From NCBI GenBank assembly GCA_002478565.1, contig DLPC01000011.1, forward strand, positions 58,098-122,097: a stretch of DNA of 64,000 bases, written 5' to 3'. The DNA is from Flavobacteriales bacterium UBA7468 (lineage in GTDB: Bacteria > Bacteroidota > Bacteroidia > Flavobacteriales_D > Crocinitomicaceae). This document shows, in pieces, positions 18,606 through 26,570 of this stretch (position 1 is the stretch's first letter; each line of letters opens with the position of its first letter). A model generated the notes under the pieces. The model saw nothing but the letters and a program-made list of their open reading frames with translations. It made no database searches and was not told where the DNA came from. The position numbers and the translations under genes are program-made.

Positions 18606-20059
18606 TGGCTGAACAAGCACAAAAGAAACTGGGGTTACTCGATGCAACTTTGCTTGTATCGGGCTCCATGATTGGTTCCGGTATATTCATTGTTTCTACG
18701 CTGATGCTCCGAGATATCGGTTCGCCAGCTTGGCTCTTGGTTTTATGGATCCTCACCGGTTTAATCACCATTTTTGCAGCATTGAGTTATGGCGAATTAG
18801 CTGGCATGATGCCTAATGCAGGCGGTCAATATGTTTATATTCAACGTGCGTATGGTAAAATGGCTTCATTCCTTTACGGCTGGACTGTCTTTACCGTTAT
18901 TCAAACCGGAGTCATCGCTGCTGTTGCAGTAGCCTTTGCGAAATACACTGCTGTTTTTTTCCCGAGTTTAAATACTACCGTACTCGATTTAGATTGGTTA
19001 GTAGTGACAAGAGCTCAATTGATGGCAATTGCCTCGGTTGTCTTACTCACTTATTCCAATGCGCAAGGGGTCCAAAACGGTAAAATCATTCAATTTATTT
19101 TTACCGCTGCTAAATTATTTGCTCTTGGAGCGCTTATTGTATTGGGTCTTTACATTGGATTAAAAACTGATGTTTTTAGTTACAATTTTACGGATGCTTG
19201 GAAGGCGAGTAAAACTGTTATTGCTAATGGTGGTGAAAAGGTGTTTCAGATCCCGTTAACTGGTTGGGCTTTGGTAGGCGCTTTAGGTGCAACCATCATC
19301 AATTCATTGTTTTCCGCAGATGCTTGGAATAATGTCACCTTTATTGCTGGCGAAATCAAGGATCCTAAGAAGAACATTCCAAAAAGTTTGTTTTTTGGCA
19401 CTTTAATCGTGACGGTCATCTATGTGCTTGCCAATGTGGCTTACCTGGCCTTGTTGCCCATCAATGGCAGCCCAAATGCCACTTCTCCAATTGACCAAGG
19501 CATGCTATTTGCCAGCAATGATAGAGTAGGTGCATCTGCGGCCTATGTCATTTTTGGAGATGCAGGAATTTTACTAATGGCAGGCCTCATTATGGTTTCC
19601 ACTTTTGGATGTAATAATGGACTAATTTTAGCGGGCTCTCGCTTGTTTTATGCAATGTCAAAGGATGGCCTTTTCTTCAAGAAAGCAGGTCGGCTCAATC
19701 AAAAATCTGTTCCAGGGGTTGCACTCTGGATACAGTGTCTTTGGGCTAGTATTCTATGCCTATCTGGCAAATATGGAGATTTACTGACCTACAGTACTTT
19801 TGCCAGCTTGTTGTTTTATATCCTAACAATTTACGGTATTTTCAGACTACGCAAACTTGAGCCCAACACAGAAAGACCCTACAAGGCTTGGGGTTATCCT
19901 TATATCCCCGCACTTTACATTTTAATTACTTCAGCGATCTGCATTGACTTGCTCATTTATGATTTCAGGAATGCGGGGCTCGGTTTGTTTATTGTTTTAC
20001 TTGGCATCCCGGTTTTTTACCTAATTGAAGCAAGAAAAAAAGCAAGCCTTTCAAATTGA
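18605..20059 (+). CDS. APC family amino-acid permease (LAT-like)
   Basis: A 484-residue permease with about 12 spans. The first-span motif is SGSMIGSGIFIVS (residues ~18-30), followed by AALSYGELAGMMPNAGGQYVYIQRAYG, typical of the L-type amino-acid transporter-like branch. FSADAWNNVTFIAGEIKDPKKNIPKSL is the conserved span-6/loop region. It is translationally coupled to the preceding permease (1-bp overlap). Because the two are only distantly related, the pair looks like an operon of two functions rather than a fresh duplication. Confidence 0.9.
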   Translation: MAEQAQKKLGLLDATLLVSGSMIGSGIFIVSTLMLRDIGSPAWLLVLWILTGLITIFAALSYGELAGMMPNAGGQYVYIQRAYGKMASFLYGWTVFTVIQTGVIAAVAVAFAKYTAVFFPSLNTTVLDLDWLVVTRAQLMAIASVVLLTYSNAQGVQNGKIIQFIFTAAKLFALGALIVLGLYIGLKTDVFSYNFTDAWKASKTVIANGGEKVFQIPLTGWALVGALGATIINSLFSADAWNNVTFIAGEIKDPKKNIPKSLFFGTLIVTVIYVLANVAYLALLPINGSPNATSPIDQGMLFASNDRVGASAAYVIFGDAGILLMAGLIMVSTFGCNNGLILAGSRLFYAMSKDGLFFKKAGRLNQKSVPGVALWIQCLWASILCLSGKYGDLLTYSTFASLLFYILTIYGIFRLRKLEPNTERPYKAWGYPYIPALYILITSAICIDLLIYDFRNAGLGLFIVLLGIPVFYLIEARKKASLSN

Positions 20060-20084
20060 AGCTGAATCTTGGCGTTAGGCCCTG

Positions 20085-20981
20085 ATGAAACAACCCTTCT
20101 TTAAAATGTCCAAGCGACTGGAGCGTGGAACTATTTTTTGGCTCACTATCTGTATCCTTATTGTTTTTACCCCCAGGGTTTATATGCTTTTGAATCCGCC
20201 CGAGCTCAGTTATTACTGGGAATATAATATAGCTCAAAAAGCATTTAAGCAGCGTTTTCAAGCAAGTCTGCCATCGACAAAAACTAAGGTTCAGCTTTGG
20301 AAAAGCTGCGATCCCAATCAGCTAACGATTCAAGACTGGCAAAAATTAGGGCTCAGCCCCAAGCAGGCAGCATCCTTGATGAAGTACAGAGATAAATATG
20401 GCTTGCATTCACTCGAACAAATGCAACAAATTCGAGTCTTGGATCAATATATTTTGAATCAAATAAAGGATTCCCTTAGGTTTGAGAAGGCGGCCCATAC
20501 TACGACCAATGAAAGTTATCAGAAGGCATCTCCAACGATCAATAATTTGGGTAAGCAAAACGCTCAAACACCAGCTCAAAGAGAGATTAAGAAACTTGAT
20601 TTAAATAGTGCTTCAATAGAGGAGCTTGTAGCTTTGCCGGGTATAGGTAGTTACACCGCTGAAAAAATCATTCAATACCGACAACGCCTCGGCGGCTTTA
20701 TTTCCTTGGATCAACTTCATGAAATTAAAGGGCTACATCCAGAACTTATTCAAAAAATAGCGCCTTTTTTGGTATGCAATTACAAAATACAGCCACTTGC
20801 ATTGAATACTGTATCGATAGAGCGGCTCAAACAACATCCTTATTTATCTTGGAATCAAGCCAACTCCATTGTCAAAATGCGCCAACAATTGAGCGGTTTT
20901 AATTCAATAGAGCAAATCAAACAATCCGTATTAATTGATGCGCAAACTTTTGAAAAACTAAAGCCTTACTTATCTTTGTGA
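20085..20981 (+). CDS. helix-hairpin-helix (ComEA-like) membrane-anchored protein
   Basis: A 298-residue protein with one N-terminal membrane span (residues ~19-37). Helix-hairpin-helix units follow: LTIQDWQKLGLSPKQAASLMKYRDKYG, then the canonical DLNSASIEELVALPGIGSYTAEKIIQYRQRLGGF, then NTVSIERLKQHPYLSWNQANSIVKMRQQLSGF. Repeated HhH units after a membrane anchor resemble ComEA, which binds incoming DNA, but the family is widespread in Bacteroidota and a role in DNA uptake is only inferred. The last codons contain the apt promoter. Confidence 0.82.
   Translation: MKQPFFKMSKRLERGTIFWLTICILIVFTPRVYMLLNPPELSYYWEYNIAQKAFKQRFQASLPSTKTKVQLWKSCDPNQLTIQDWQKLGLSPKQAASLMKYRDKYGLHSLEQMQQIRVLDQYILNQIKDSLRFEKAAHTTTNESYQKASPTINNLGKQNAQTPAQREIKKLDLNSASIEELVALPGIGSYTAEKIIQYRQRLGGFISLDQLHEIKGLHPELIQKIAPFLVCNYKIQPLALNTVSIERLKQHPYLSWNQANSIVKMRQQLSGFNSIEQIKQSVLIDAQTFEKLKPYLSL
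20971..20978 (+). promoter_or_regulatory. apt promoter -7 box inside the HhH gene, apparently leaderless
   Basis: TATCTTTG is an exact match. TTG at 20950-20952 gives an 18-bp spacer. The box ends 4 nt before the apt ATG (20983) and encodes the last residues of the upstream protein. Confidence 0.75.
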
Positions 20982-20982
20982 C

Positions 20983-21513
20983 ATGACAATTGAACAACAA
21001 CTCAAAGCCGTCATCCGTGACGTTCCAGATTTCCCAAAACCAGGTATTCTATTCAAAGACATATCCACCATCATGCTCAATGCAGAGGTATCCAATGCAG
21101 TTCTTGATCATCTGGTAGCTTATTATGAAAATCATGGGCTAGATGCCATTGCGGGCATTGAAAGTCGTGGTTTTTTATTTGGATATCCATTAGCAATGCG
21201 TTTGGGTCTGCCTTTTATTCTAATACGCAAAGAAGGAAAGTTGCCCTATGAAAAAATCAAGCATGCATACGAACTTGAATATGGTTCGGCTGTTATTGAG
21301 ATGCATGCCGATGCAGTGGTACCAGGTCAGCGTGTTTTAATTCATGACGACTTATTAGCTACTGGTGGTTCTGCAGCTGCGGCAGCCACGCTCATCGAAG
21401 GGGCAGGAGCTGAGGTCGCAGGCTTTAGTTTTTTGGTAGCACTCGATTTTTTAAAAGGTGAAAACGTACTTAATCAATTCAATGAAAATCTATATTCCTT
21501 AGTGCACTATTAA
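20983..21513 (+). CDS. apt: adenine phosphoribosyltransferase
   Basis: A 176-residue cytosolic enzyme of purine salvage that makes AMP from adenine and PRPP. Conserved features are DFPKPGILFKDI near the N terminus, AGIESRGFLFGYPLA, LIRKEGKLPYE and the PRPP-binding loop VLIHDDLLATGGSAAAA (residues ~114-130). Length is standard. The ATG is chosen because the family starts a few residues before the FPKPGI motif and because the promoter box ends just upstream. It is likely a monocistronic leaderless message. Confidence 0.95.
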   Translation: MTIEQQLKAVIRDVPDFPKPGILFKDISTIMLNAEVSNAVLDHLVAYYENHGLDAIAGIESRGFLFGYPLAMRLGLPFILIRKEGKLPYEKIKHAYELEYGSAVIEMHADAVVPGQRVLIHDDLLATGGSAAAAATLIEGAGAEVAGFSFLVALDFLKGENVLNQFNENLYSLVHY

Positions 21514-21523
21514 GGTTTTATAA

Positions 21524-21562
21524 CTCAACAACAATCAACAACAATCAACAACAATCAACAAA
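21524..21562 (+). repeat. 10-bp tandem repeat in the acyl-CoA dehydrogenase leader
   Basis: The unit acaatcaaca is repeated three times exactly at 21531-21560, preceded by a partial unit ctcaaca (21524-21530). It lies directly upstream of the ATG at 21563. The CAA-rich, G-free sequence is unlikely to fold, so it may act as an unstructured translation leader. Confidence 0.9.
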
Positions 21563-22702
21563 ATGAGTATCGAACTTAACGAACAGCAGCAAATGCTCGC
21601 ACGAATGGTGCGTGATTTTGCAGAGCGTGAAATCAGACCCCACTACAAAAAATGGGATGAGCTCGAAGAATTCCCTATTGAGGTCATGAAAAAGATGGGT
21701 GAACTCGGCCTTTTGGGCATTTTTGTACCAGAACAATATGGTGGCTCAGGCCTTTCTTATGCTGAGTATGCCACCGTATTAATGGAATTAGGCAAAGTTT
21801 GCGGTGGTATAGGATTAAGTGTCGCAGCGCATAATTCACTTTGTACAGGGCATTTATACTTTCATGGCAACGAAGCACAAAAACAAAAATACTTGCCAAA
21901 ATTAGCCTCAGGTGAATGGATCGGTGCGTGGGGCCTTACTGAGGCCAACACTGGGTCAGATGCCATGCGCATGAAAACTACTGCAGTTCAAGATGGCGAC
22001 TACTGGGTGTTGAATGGCACCAAAAACTGGATTACTCATGGTTTGTCTGGCGACGTCGCGGTTGTGCTCATCAGAACAGGGGAGTTGTTAGACAGCAACG
22101 GCATCACGGCGTTCATTATTGAAAAGGGAACCCCAGGTTTTTCTGCAGTTAAGATCAAAGATAAACTGGGTGTAAGAGCGAGTGAAACTGCTGAGCTCAT
22201 CTTTGACAACGTCCGAATTCCGAAAGAAAATGTCATCGGTGAAGTAGGGCACGGTTTTAAACAAGCCATGCAAATTCTGGATGGCGGCCGCATATCAATT
22301 GCTTCCTTGAGTTGTGGTATTGCCCGAGGAGCCTTTGAGGCAAGTGTCAAATATGCCAAAGAACGCGAACAATTTGGCCAACCCATTGCCCATTTTCAGG
22401 CCATCGGTTTTAAACTTGCAGACATGGCCACTCAAATTGAGGCAGCTGAATTATTGACTTATCAGGCCGCACATAAAAAAGATACACATCAGGCGGTTAC
22501 AAAAGAAGGCGCTTTTGCCAAGTATTTTGCTTCAGAAGTTTCCGTCAAATGTGGTAATGAAGCAGTTCAAATTATGGGTGGCTATGGTTATACAAAGGAG
22601 TACCCAGCTGAAAAGTTCCTGCGCGATGCCAAACTCATGACGATTGGTGAAGGCACCTCTGAAATTCAAAAATTAGTAATATCCAGAGAAATTTTAAAAT
22701 AA
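21563..22702 (+). CDS. acyl-CoA dehydrogenase
   Basis: A 379-residue FAD-dependent enzyme for alpha-beta desaturation of acyl-CoA in fatty-acid or branched-chain amino-acid breakdown. The family signatures GAWGLTEANTGSDAMRM (FAD/substrate site) and QIMGGYGYTKEYPAEKFLRDAK are intact, and the catalytic base Glu is in GEGTSE near residue 363, the position used by short-chain and butyryl-CoA dehydrogenases. Acyl chain preference cannot be assigned. The gene has an unusual repetitive CAA leader and no electron-transfer flavoprotein neighbours. Confidence 0.93.
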   Translation: MSIELNEQQQMLARMVRDFAEREIRPHYKKWDELEEFPIEVMKKMGELGLLGIFVPEQYGGSGLSYAEYATVLMELGKVCGGIGLSVAAHNSLCTGHLYFHGNEAQKQKYLPKLASGEWIGAWGLTEANTGSDAMRMKTTAVQDGDYWVLNGTKNWITHGLSGDVAVVLIRTGELLDSNGITAFIIEKGTPGFSAVKIKDKLGVRASETAELIFDNVRIPKENVIGEVGHGFKQAMQILDGGRISIASLSCGIARGAFEASVKYAKEREQFGQPIAHFQAIGFKLADMATQIEAAELLTYQAAHKKDTHQAVTKEGAFAKYFASEVSVKCGNEAVQIMGGYGYTKEYPAEKFLRDAKLMTIGEGTSEIQKLVISREILK

Positions 22703-22727
22703 ACTTTGTAGAATTGATTTTCTGTCG

Positions 22728-22735
22728 TATCTTTG
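22728..22735 (+). promoter_or_regulatory. rpsU promoter
   Basis: Exact TATCTTTG with TTTG at 22705-22708 and a 19-bp spacer. It leaves a leader of about 30 nt before the ATG at 22768. Confidence 0.8.
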
Positions 22736-22767
22736 CGACCCAAACTTTTAAAAAGAGAACTAAGCAT

Positions 22768-22959
22768 ATGTTGATCATTCCAATTAAAGAAGGCGAGAAC
22801 ATCGAAAGAGCGTTGAAGAAGTACAAAAAGAAGTACGAGAAAACCAACGTGATGAAACAACTACGTGGCCGTAAGGAATTTGAAAAGCCTTCGATTACAC
22901 GTCGCCAGGAAGTCATTCGTGCTGCCTACAAACAAAGAATGCAAAGCCAACAATTGTAA
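22768..22959 (+). CDS. rpsU: 30S ribosomal protein bS21
   Basis: A 63-residue basic protein of the small ribosomal subunit (MLIIPIKEGENIERALKKYKKKYE..., FEKPSITRRQEVIRAAYK). The ATG at 22768 is preferred over the upstream TTG-type extension (from 22714) because the family begins at the MLIIPI strand and the promoter box at 22728 lies inside that extension. In Bacteroidota bS21 is tied to the reduced use of Shine-Dalgarno pairing; here the leader has only a weak purine run (AAAAGAGAAC), not a full AGGAGG. It has its own promoter and terminator. Confidence 0.96.
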   Translation: MLIIPIKEGENIERALKKYKKKYEKTNVMKQLRGRKEFEKPSITRRQEVIRAAYKQRMQSQQL

Positions 22960-22985
22960 CTAATAATTGGTTTTCACGTATATCG

Positions 22986-23010
22986 AAAGGAGCTAAATGC
23001 TCCTTTTTTT
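22986..23010 (+). terminator. intrinsic terminator after rpsU
   Basis: AAAGGAGC, loop TAAAT and GCTCCTTT form an 8-bp stem, followed by a run of seven T (23004-23010). The T-run directly abuts the ATG of the recombinase gene at 23011. Confidence 0.9.
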
Positions 23011-23889
23011 ATGCTCCAAAATTTTGAAACATATCTACGCCAAGAAAAGCGCTATTCCTCACATACTTGTTTGGCCTACCTTCAAGATTTAGCTCAATTT
23101 AGTAGTTACAATCAATGTGTTAGCCTCTCTGATTGGCAAGAGCAAAATACAGCCACCATTCGTTCTTGGATGGTTCACCTTATTGATGCAGGTGTCACTA
23201 ACCGCAGTGTCAATAGAAAATTAGCGGCACTGCGCACTTTTTTCAAATGGTTGCAAAAGGAAGGGAAAATTCAAGTGAACCCAATGAGTAAGGTGCAAGG
23301 CCCTAAAAGCGAAAAACGTCTACCAGTTTTTGTAAAGGAGCAAGAATTACAAGAAAACAGAACACAACCTTTATTCACAAATAATTTCGAAGGCCTCCGT
23401 TCGCGTTTGATTGTCGAACTTTTTTATCAAACCGGAATTCGTCTTTCAGAATTGATTCAATTGAAAGATGCAGCGATTTCAAGTCAAAGCATAAAGGTAC
23501 TCGGAAAAAGAAACAAGGAAAGAGTTATTCCAATTTCCCCTGAATTATCATTGTTAATTGAGCGTTTTCAAGAAATGAAAAGAGCCTTGAGACTTGATCA
23601 TCCGAATTTATTAGTGCGTGAAAACAACGAGCCGCTCTACCCACAAATGGTGTACCGCTTGGTCAAATCTGTGCTCACAACAATCAGTTCAGTTGAGAAA
23701 CAAAGCCCCCATGTTTTGCGGCACACATTTGCAACTCACATGCTCAATAATGGTGCTGGTCTTGAAACCCTCAAAGATCTTTTAGGACACGCCAATTTGT
23801 CTGCAACACAAGTCTATACGCACAACTCTTTTGCGCAATTAAAGCAAGCTTATCAAAGTGCGCATCCTAGGGCAGTGAAAACACGTTAA
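23011..23889 (+). CDS. xerC: tyrosine recombinase, XerC/XerD type
   Basis: A 292-residue site-specific recombinase of the family that resolves chromosome dimers at dif sites. An N-terminal SAM-like core-binding domain (~1-85) precedes the catalytic domain, in which all six catalytic positions are present: Arg144, Lys166, His234, Arg237, His260 and Tyr269. The context (core genes, no attachment sites or phage genes) fits a housekeeping Xer protein rather than an integrase. Whether it is XerC or XerD cannot be decided. The ATG comes straight after the rpsU terminator T-run, so expression must come from readthrough or an unseen start. Confidence 0.9.
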   Translation: MLQNFETYLRQEKRYSSHTCLAYLQDLAQFSSYNQCVSLSDWQEQNTATIRSWMVHLIDAGVTNRSVNRKLAALRTFFKWLQKEGKIQVNPMSKVQGPKSEKRLPVFVKEQELQENRTQPLFTNNFEGLRSRLIVELFYQTGIRLSELIQLKDAAISSQSIKVLGKRNKERVIPISPELSLLIERFQEMKRALRLDHPNLLVRENNEPLYPQMVYRLVKSVLTTISSVEKQSPHVLRHTFATHMLNNGAGLETLKDLLGHANLSATQVYTHNSFAQLKQAYQSAHPRAVKTR

Positions 23890-23916
23890 TTTAACTTGTA
23901 AAGAGTTGAATTTACC

Positions 23917-23924
23917 TATCTTTG
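23917..23924 (+). promoter_or_regulatory. promoter of the PfkB kinase gene
   Basis: Exact TATCTTTG, TTG at 23896-23898, 18-bp spacer. The leader to the ATG at 23941 is only about 12 nt. Confidence 0.78.
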
Positions 23925-23940
23925 CGGCATAAATGAAGTT

Positions 23941-24855
23941 ATGAAATTAGCAACAGTAGGAAGCGTGGCTTTTGATGCCATTGAAACCCCATTTGGAAAG
24001 ACAGACAAAATTGTTGGTGGAGCCGGAACATACATCGCTTTGGCCTCCTCCTTTTTTGTCAAAGAACAAAGCCTGATATCCGTTGTAGGTGAAGATTTTC
24101 CTCAAGATGTCTTGGCTGAACTTTCGTCAAAAGGGGTGGATATCAATGGTGTAGAAGTAAAACAAGGTGAAAAAACATTTTTTTGGTCAGGGCGCTACCA
24201 CAATGACCTCAATACAAGAGATACTTTAGTAACAGAATTGAATGTACTCGCCGATTTCAAGCCGGTTGTTCCGGTAAATGCCCAAAATGCTTCCTTTCTA
24301 ATGCTCGGGAACCTGAGCCCTGATGTGCAGCTCTCTGTCATTCAGCAAATGAAACAAAGGCCGCAACTCATCGCTATGGACACGATGAATTTTTGGATGG
24401 ATATCGCACTCGATAGCCTCAAAGAAACATTAAAGCATATTGATGTTCTCATTATCAACGACGAAGAAGCGCGTCAACTCTCTGGTGTTTATTCCCTCAG
24501 AAAAGCCGCAAAAATTATTCGCGAAATGGGCCCTTCTATTCTCATTATTAAAAAAGGAGAGCACGGTGCATTGCTCTTTCATGAGCAACATATTTTTTAT
24601 GCACCTGCGCTTCCTCTCGAAGAAGTTTTTGACCCAACTGGTGCAGGCGATACTTTTGCGGGTGGCTTCATGGGATATCTCGCCGCAGCAGAGCGCATTG
24701 ACTTTGACAACATGAAGCGCGCAATAATTGCAGGTTCTGCGCTGGCCTCTTTCTGTGTCGAAAAATTTGGTACTCAAAGACTCAAAGAGATTACCATGGC
24801 GGATATTCAAGCCAGAATGCAAGAATTTGTTTCACTCTCTACCTTCCAACTTTAA
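23941..24855 (+). CDS. PfkB family carbohydrate/nucleoside kinase
   Basis: A 304-residue ribokinase-like enzyme. The N-terminal signature VGGAGTYIALASSFF (substrate-binding Gly pair) and the C-terminal DPTGAGDTFAGGFMGYLA (231-248; catalytic base Asp237, anion-hole Gly cluster) are intact, as is the NDEEARQL motif. The substrate could be a sugar or a nucleoside and is not readable from sequence. It has its own promoter and is followed after 5 bp by the DUF349 gene, so these two and the genes up to the glycosyltransferase may form one unit. Confidence 0.88.
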   Translation: MKLATVGSVAFDAIETPFGKTDKIVGGAGTYIALASSFFVKEQSLISVVGEDFPQDVLAELSSKGVDINGVEVKQGEKTFFWSGRYHNDLNTRDTLVTELNVLADFKPVVPVNAQNASFLMLGNLSPDVQLSVIQQMKQRPQLIAMDTMNFWMDIALDSLKETLKHIDVLIINDEEARQLSGVYSLRKAAKIIREMGPSILIIKKGEHGALLFHEQHIFYAPALPLEEVFDPTGAGDTFAGGFMGYLAAAERIDFDNMKRAIIAGSALASFCVEKFGTQRLKEITMADIQARMQEFVSLSTFQL

Positions 24856-24860
24856 TTGTA

Positions 24861-26570
24861 ATGGACTTACAAAATCACATCACTCAAATAGAAGCATTAT
24901 TAGCACAAGAAGATCTTGTACAATTAGGTCGTGAAGCCGGGCAAATTAAGCAGCTATTTGAAGACCAACTCATCGAGTTAGAACGCATTGAGCAGGTTAA
25001 AAGGCTAGAAGCCCAAGAAAGCGGTGAGAAATACGAGGAAATCGACTACACAGAGCTCAAAGAGCAATTTTTTGCACATTATCAAGAGTTCAATGCAAAA
25101 CGCAAGGCTCAGCAACAATTACAACAAACGCTGGAGCAGCAAAATCTGAAGCTCAAGAAAGACCTCATCATTCGCTTAAAAGAGGTCATTGACAACGAAG
25201 AGAAAATCGGGACGGCTTTTCAATCGTACAAAGAAATCCACGAAACCTGGAAGAAAATTGGTGCCATTCCACGTGAGCAACGAGAGCCTATCCAGAAAGA
25301 ATATTCTCGATTACTAGAAATTTTCTTCTACAATATTAAGATTTACAAGGAGCTCAAGGATAACGACTACCGCCGCAATAAACAGCTCAAAGAAGATCTC
25401 ATCTTTAAGTTAAAGCAATTGCGTGTTTCACAAGCCTCGTTGCGAGACCTCGAAGCACAGCTGCATGTTCTACAAGATGAATGGGAAGAAATAGGCCCTG
25501 TGCTCAATGAAGATTGGGAAACGATGAAAGTGGCTTATTGGGAGGCTGTTCGTAGTATCTATGATAAAATCAATGAGCATTATGAAGCTCAAAGACAAGT
25601 GTTGAAGGCAAATATTGAAGCAAAGAAAACACTCGTTGCTGCCTTACAAGAAAGGTTGACATCCTTAGATTCTTGGAATAACTTCAAGGATTGGGAAACA
25701 CAAACAGCGTATATTCTTGAGCTTCAGGCTCAGTGGAAAACAATTGGCTCAGGTGGCCGAAAGGAAAATGAAGCAGTCTATGCTGAATTCAGGGCGTTAT
25801 GCGACACCTTTTTTGCTGCTAAAAAAGCATTCAACAAAGACAAAGATGCCGCTAGTGCTGAAGTAGCCAACAAAAAGAAAGCGCTCATTGAAAAGGCAGT
25901 AGCAATTAGCACTTCTCAAGATTGGAAAAATACAGCCGACGAGCTCAAAAAATTACAGCGCCAATGGCAAGAGCTTGGATCTGCTGGGCCAAGATTCGAA
26001 AATAAACTTTGGAAAGAATTCAGAGAGGCCTGCAACGTATTTTTTGATGCCAGACAAGCACATTTTGGCGAACAAGATGCCGCAAATGAAGCCAATTTAA
26101 CTGCTAAAAAAGCACTCATTGCCGAGTTGGAATCACTCGTGCTGCCGTCTGACAAACAAGAGGCCCTGGCAAAACTGCGTTCGCTCCAACAACAATTCAA
26201 CGAGATTGGTCCGGTGGGCATCAAGGAGCGTCAAAGCACTTACGAAGCCTTCAAAAAACACATGGATGAGCATTACAAGGCATTAAAGCTTGAAGGTCAA
26301 GAAAAAGACCGTGTGCTATTCCAGGCAAAACTAGAAGGCCATTTATCCTCACCCGATAAGCAGAAATTACTACAAGCAGAAAGAAACGACATCCGTAAGC
26401 AAATTGATGGCCTTCAAAAAGAAATGCTCACTTTAGAAAATAATTTAGGCTTTTTTGCACGTTCAAAAGGGGCGGATCAACTCAGAGCAGATGTTCAAAA
26501 AAAAATAGACGCTGCGCAAGAAAAAATAAAAGGCCTCCGTGCCAAACTTAAACTGATCCCAAATGAATAG
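24861..26570 (+). CDS. DUF349 domain-containing coiled-coil protein
   Basis: A 569-residue, highly charged, almost entirely helical protein. It contains about five repeats of the DUF349 unit, recognisable by the recurring W-x(2,3)-I/L-G pattern followed by a basic/aromatic helix: ETWKKIGAIPREQREPIQKEYSR, DEWEEIGPVLNEDWETMKVAYWE, AQWKTIGSGGRKENEAVYAEFR, RQWQELGSAGPRFENKLWKEFR and QQFNEIGPVGIKERQSTYEAFK. The family is common in Bacteroidota and its function is unknown. It is cytoplasmic (no signal). The 3' end overlaps the next gene by 8 bp. Confidence 0.9.
   Translation: MDLQNHITQIEALLAQEDLVQLGREAGQIKQLFEDQLIELERIEQVKRLEAQESGEKYEEIDYTELKEQFFAHYQEFNAKRKAQQQLQQTLEQQNLKLKKDLIIRLKEVIDNEEKIGTAFQSYKEIHETWKKIGAIPREQREPIQKEYSRLLEIFFYNIKIYKELKDNDYRRNKQLKEDLIFKLKQLRVSQASLRDLEAQLHVLQDEWEEIGPVLNEDWETMKVAYWEAVRSIYDKINEHYEAQRQVLKANIEAKKTLVAALQERLTSLDSWNNFKDWETQTAYILELQAQWKTIGSGGRKENEAVYAEFRALCDTFFAAKKAFNKDKDAASAEVANKKKALIEKAVAISTSQDWKNTADELKKLQRQWQELGSAGPRFENKLWKEFREACNVFFDARQAHFGEQDAANEANLTAKKALIAELESLVLPSDKQEALAKLRSLQQQFNEIGPVGIKERQSTYEAFKKHMDEHYKALKLEGQEKDRVLFQAKLEGHLSSPDKQKLLQAERNDIRKQIDGLQKEMLTLENNLGFFARSKGADQLRADVQKKIDAAQEKIKGLRAKLKLIPNE

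Noticed and set aside
21524..21562. possible CRISPR-like or attachment-site repeat
   Set aside because: The units are contiguous 10-mers with no spacers and no cas genes or integrase targets; better read as a leader repeat.
23011..23889. tyrosine recombinase as a mobile-element integrase
   Set aside because: Housekeeping neighbours, normal composition and no flanking repeats or phage genes; a chromosomal Xer protein fits better.
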